Shown here: positions 61,958 to 64,000 of the stretch, one piece after another
Layout of the letters: every line of letters begins with the position of its first letter
Position numbering within the stretch: position 1 is the first letter of the stretch
DNA from: Pampus argenteus
Lineage: Eukaryota; Chordata; Actinopteri; Scombriformes; Stromateidae
Assembly (NCBI GenBank): GCA_036937835.1
Contig: CM072879.1
Location: 16,237,001 to 16,301,000, forward strand
Direction of reading: 5' to 3'
Length of the DNA: 64,000 bases
Translations under genes and position numbers: made by a program
Notes under the pieces: generated by a model
Databases searched by the model: none
The model's input: only the letters and a program-made list of their open reading frames with translations
Told to the model about the DNA's origin: nothing

Positions 61958-63239
61958 GCTTTACTACAGCATTAGATGATCCTTTAACAATATCAGTAAT
62001 ATATATTGATGTGTCACCCAGGTCTACTGCTGCCTGCGCCAGCCTGGTCATAGCTTGTTCTTGACTGAAGGCTTTGGACAGAGCCCTGCGGTTATGGAAA
62101 TATATTAACCAATAACGTGTAACTCAGTGACAAACCACAAAATGAAAGTCGGCACTCCAGTCAGCTTCAGGGATCTCTCCACTCACTCCTTTTCTCACCG
62201 CCTTCTGTCTTGTCGCCCAAAAGCCACCCCGTGTGTCTGTGGTAGCTGCCCTCAGGGATGCACCGCTCAGCCTACATCTCCTCCTTGATGCCCTCTCTCT
62301 GTCTCACCTTGTCCTCTTGCCCTCTCTTGCTCTTCTTTCCCTTGAGCGACACCACTACCTCTACCTCGCTTCATCCAGCCATCAATTTATCTTTACTTTC
62401 TCTTCCCATCACGCGAGTCGTGTCAGCACCACGACTCTGGACCCGCACAGCCTTTGCTGGCTCCCTGTGGGAGCAGCGCCCATTATCCCCGGCATCGATC
62501 TCTGCTGCATCAATGAGTGATGGCGGCAGCGGACACAGAGAGACGGAGAGATGGAGGGACAAGAAAGATGGATACAAGGATGGACAGATGGATGGGAGAG
62601 TGGAAGGATGAAGGGGACTGGAGAGGAAATGAAGCGAGCGATAGATTAAGGTGGATATAGAGAAGTAGGGAAATACAAGAGAGGTATATAGTATATAGGA
62701 GGGAGAAGTTGATGGAAGGAGGGGAGGCGTTGTGGGATCATTCGTCAATAGCCAGCAGTGCGACCTTGGAGATCGATGGGGACGATAGCCAATCAGTCAA
62801 TAGGCTCCATAACTAGCTTTGAGAGAGAGAGAGACAGAGGGAGAATAAAAGACAGCTTGGTCATGGCAATCAATAGGCCAGAAAAACAGAGCACCTGTCC
62901 GCTCTGACACGAGGCTGCGTATAAATGGCACAAAAAAAAAGGTAATAGAGAACATGGATTAGATCAAATGTACAGATGAGAGATGAGGCAGGATGAAAAG
63001 AAACAAAAGACTTAAATGGTCAGTGTGTTTGTGAACATTTATTTGAAGACTGTCCTTACAGACAGACATTCAAGTGACAAAGCCTCTAGCAGATGGAAGA
63101 TTTATGAAAAAACGTGTCCATCAGGGACAAAAGGAGGAAACAGTGTGACGTTGTTATGGAGTCTTTACCTCCTGTGTCCTACCAACAGTCAACAATGGTT
63201 TCCTTTAATCGTGATCAATATTACTCCCCAACGTTAACC

Positions 63240-63330
63240 AAGTCAGATTAGATCAGTCGATTATTCTATTAGTTGACCAACAGAAAATTAAATTGCAGAC
63301 TATTTCAATAATCAATTTGAGACAAATGGT
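63240..63330 (+). repeat. AGGGCTGCAA-family dispersed repeat, copy 6 (internal/3' part)
   Basis: Blocks gattattctattagttgacc, aacagaaaattaaattgcag and actatttcaataatcaattt follow the family order (agttgatcgacagaaaatta... in better copies that I remember). Ends are not defined. Confidence 0.45.
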
Positions 63331-64000
63331 GTTGTCCTGCCGATTGGGACGTGACATTAGGAAACCTTTGTCTGCATGGCAATTACAATGTTTGTTTCCT
63401 TATAGGGGTGCCATGGTAACAACAAAGCCTGTTGCCATCTAGATGTTTGATCTCGACATCTGCATGTGCCAACAGAAGAATCACGAGGAACGCGGAGGAA
63501 GAAAAGAGAGGTTTCCAAGTTTCTATAGTACAACAGTGTCCATAGCGATTATTCCAGACAACCATAATGATTTGGTTGTGCAGCTGGTGATATTAGATCA
63601 CATCAGATGGAAACTCATCAGCAGAAATGAGCCGGCAGCTCCACGAGAGTCCTGCTGCACTCACTCTGATACAAAAACACAAAAATCTAGGGTCCTACTC
63701 AGAGCTCTCTGTAGAAATAGTGAAATTCCTCATCCCATAAGGTTATTTATTATCAATACAAGGTGATAAATAAATAAATAAATAAATAATGCAGAGTGGA
63801 GCAGCAGCAGTAAGCTGTGAGCGGTTAAAATGCCAGATTGTGCAGCAGCAGCAGTAGGTCAGTAATTAATGAAATCAAAGAGCTGCTCTAATGAGAGACA
63901 AAGAGCACTTCTTTTAATGATGACTACCCCCTCGGGTAAAACAGAAACCCAACAGGATAGAAAAAAAACAGAAGGACACACTGATAGTTTGCTCTTAAGT

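Larger units (their letters stand above)
57501..64000 (-). other. Intron 1 and/or upstream sequence of epha10, distal part
   Basis: No coding exon is supported. The stretch contains a repeat copy at 58605-58676 that matches 11333-11400, repeat ends at 61010-61117 and 63240-63330, and a 27-nt poly(T) at 61811-61837. The plus strand is pyrimidine-rich at 59930-60130 and 62160-62400, switching to purine-rich at 62530-62740. An AAAT run lies near 63767-63789. Confidence 0.6.

Overview
The window is vertebrate, almost certainly teleost fish, genomic DNA. Signs of this are long AT-rich introns, very dense (CA)n/(GT)n microsatellites, long one-strand purine or pyrimidine tracts, a decayed LINE reverse transcriptase, and several dispersed repeats that I recognise from memory as common in percomorph fishes. 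No prokaryotic gene organisation is present, and no CRISPR array, tRNA or rRNA was seen.

One protein-coding gene is supported. It lies on the minus strand and is only partly inside the window. Four exons (51195-51131, 49381-48709, 6458-6303, 2337-2008) join in frame with canonical AG/GT borders and conserved Eph phases (1-0, 0-1, 1-1, 1-1). Together they encode 408 codons of the extracellular region of an Eph receptor tyrosine kinase: the ephrin-binding domain, the cysteine-rich sushi/EGF-like region and the first fibronectin type III domain. Residue patterns match EPHA10 best. The signal-peptide exon lies to the right, and the second FN3, transmembrane, kinase and SAM exons lie to the left. 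None of these was found here.

Layout from left to right: partial intron 5 (1-2007), exon 5, intron 4 (about 4.0 kb), exon 4, a 42.2-kb intron 3, exon 3, intron 2 (about 1.7 kb), exon 2, then at least 12.8 kb of intron 1 and/or upstream sequence. The introns hold microsatellites, G-rich tracts, at least six copies of one terminal-inverted-repeat-like family, pairs of other dispersed repeats, a LINE fragment near 18.6-19.1 kb, and blocks of mixed-composition AT/homeobox-motif-rich sequence that look like candidate conserved non-coding elements.

No previously undescribed system stands out. The most biologically interesting points are the weak 5' splice site of exon 4, which if skipped would give a secreted receptor fragment, and the giant intron 3 with its candidate regulatory blocks. 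Most open reading frames in the window are artefacts of pyrimidine-rich strands and microsatellites, which contain few stop codons.
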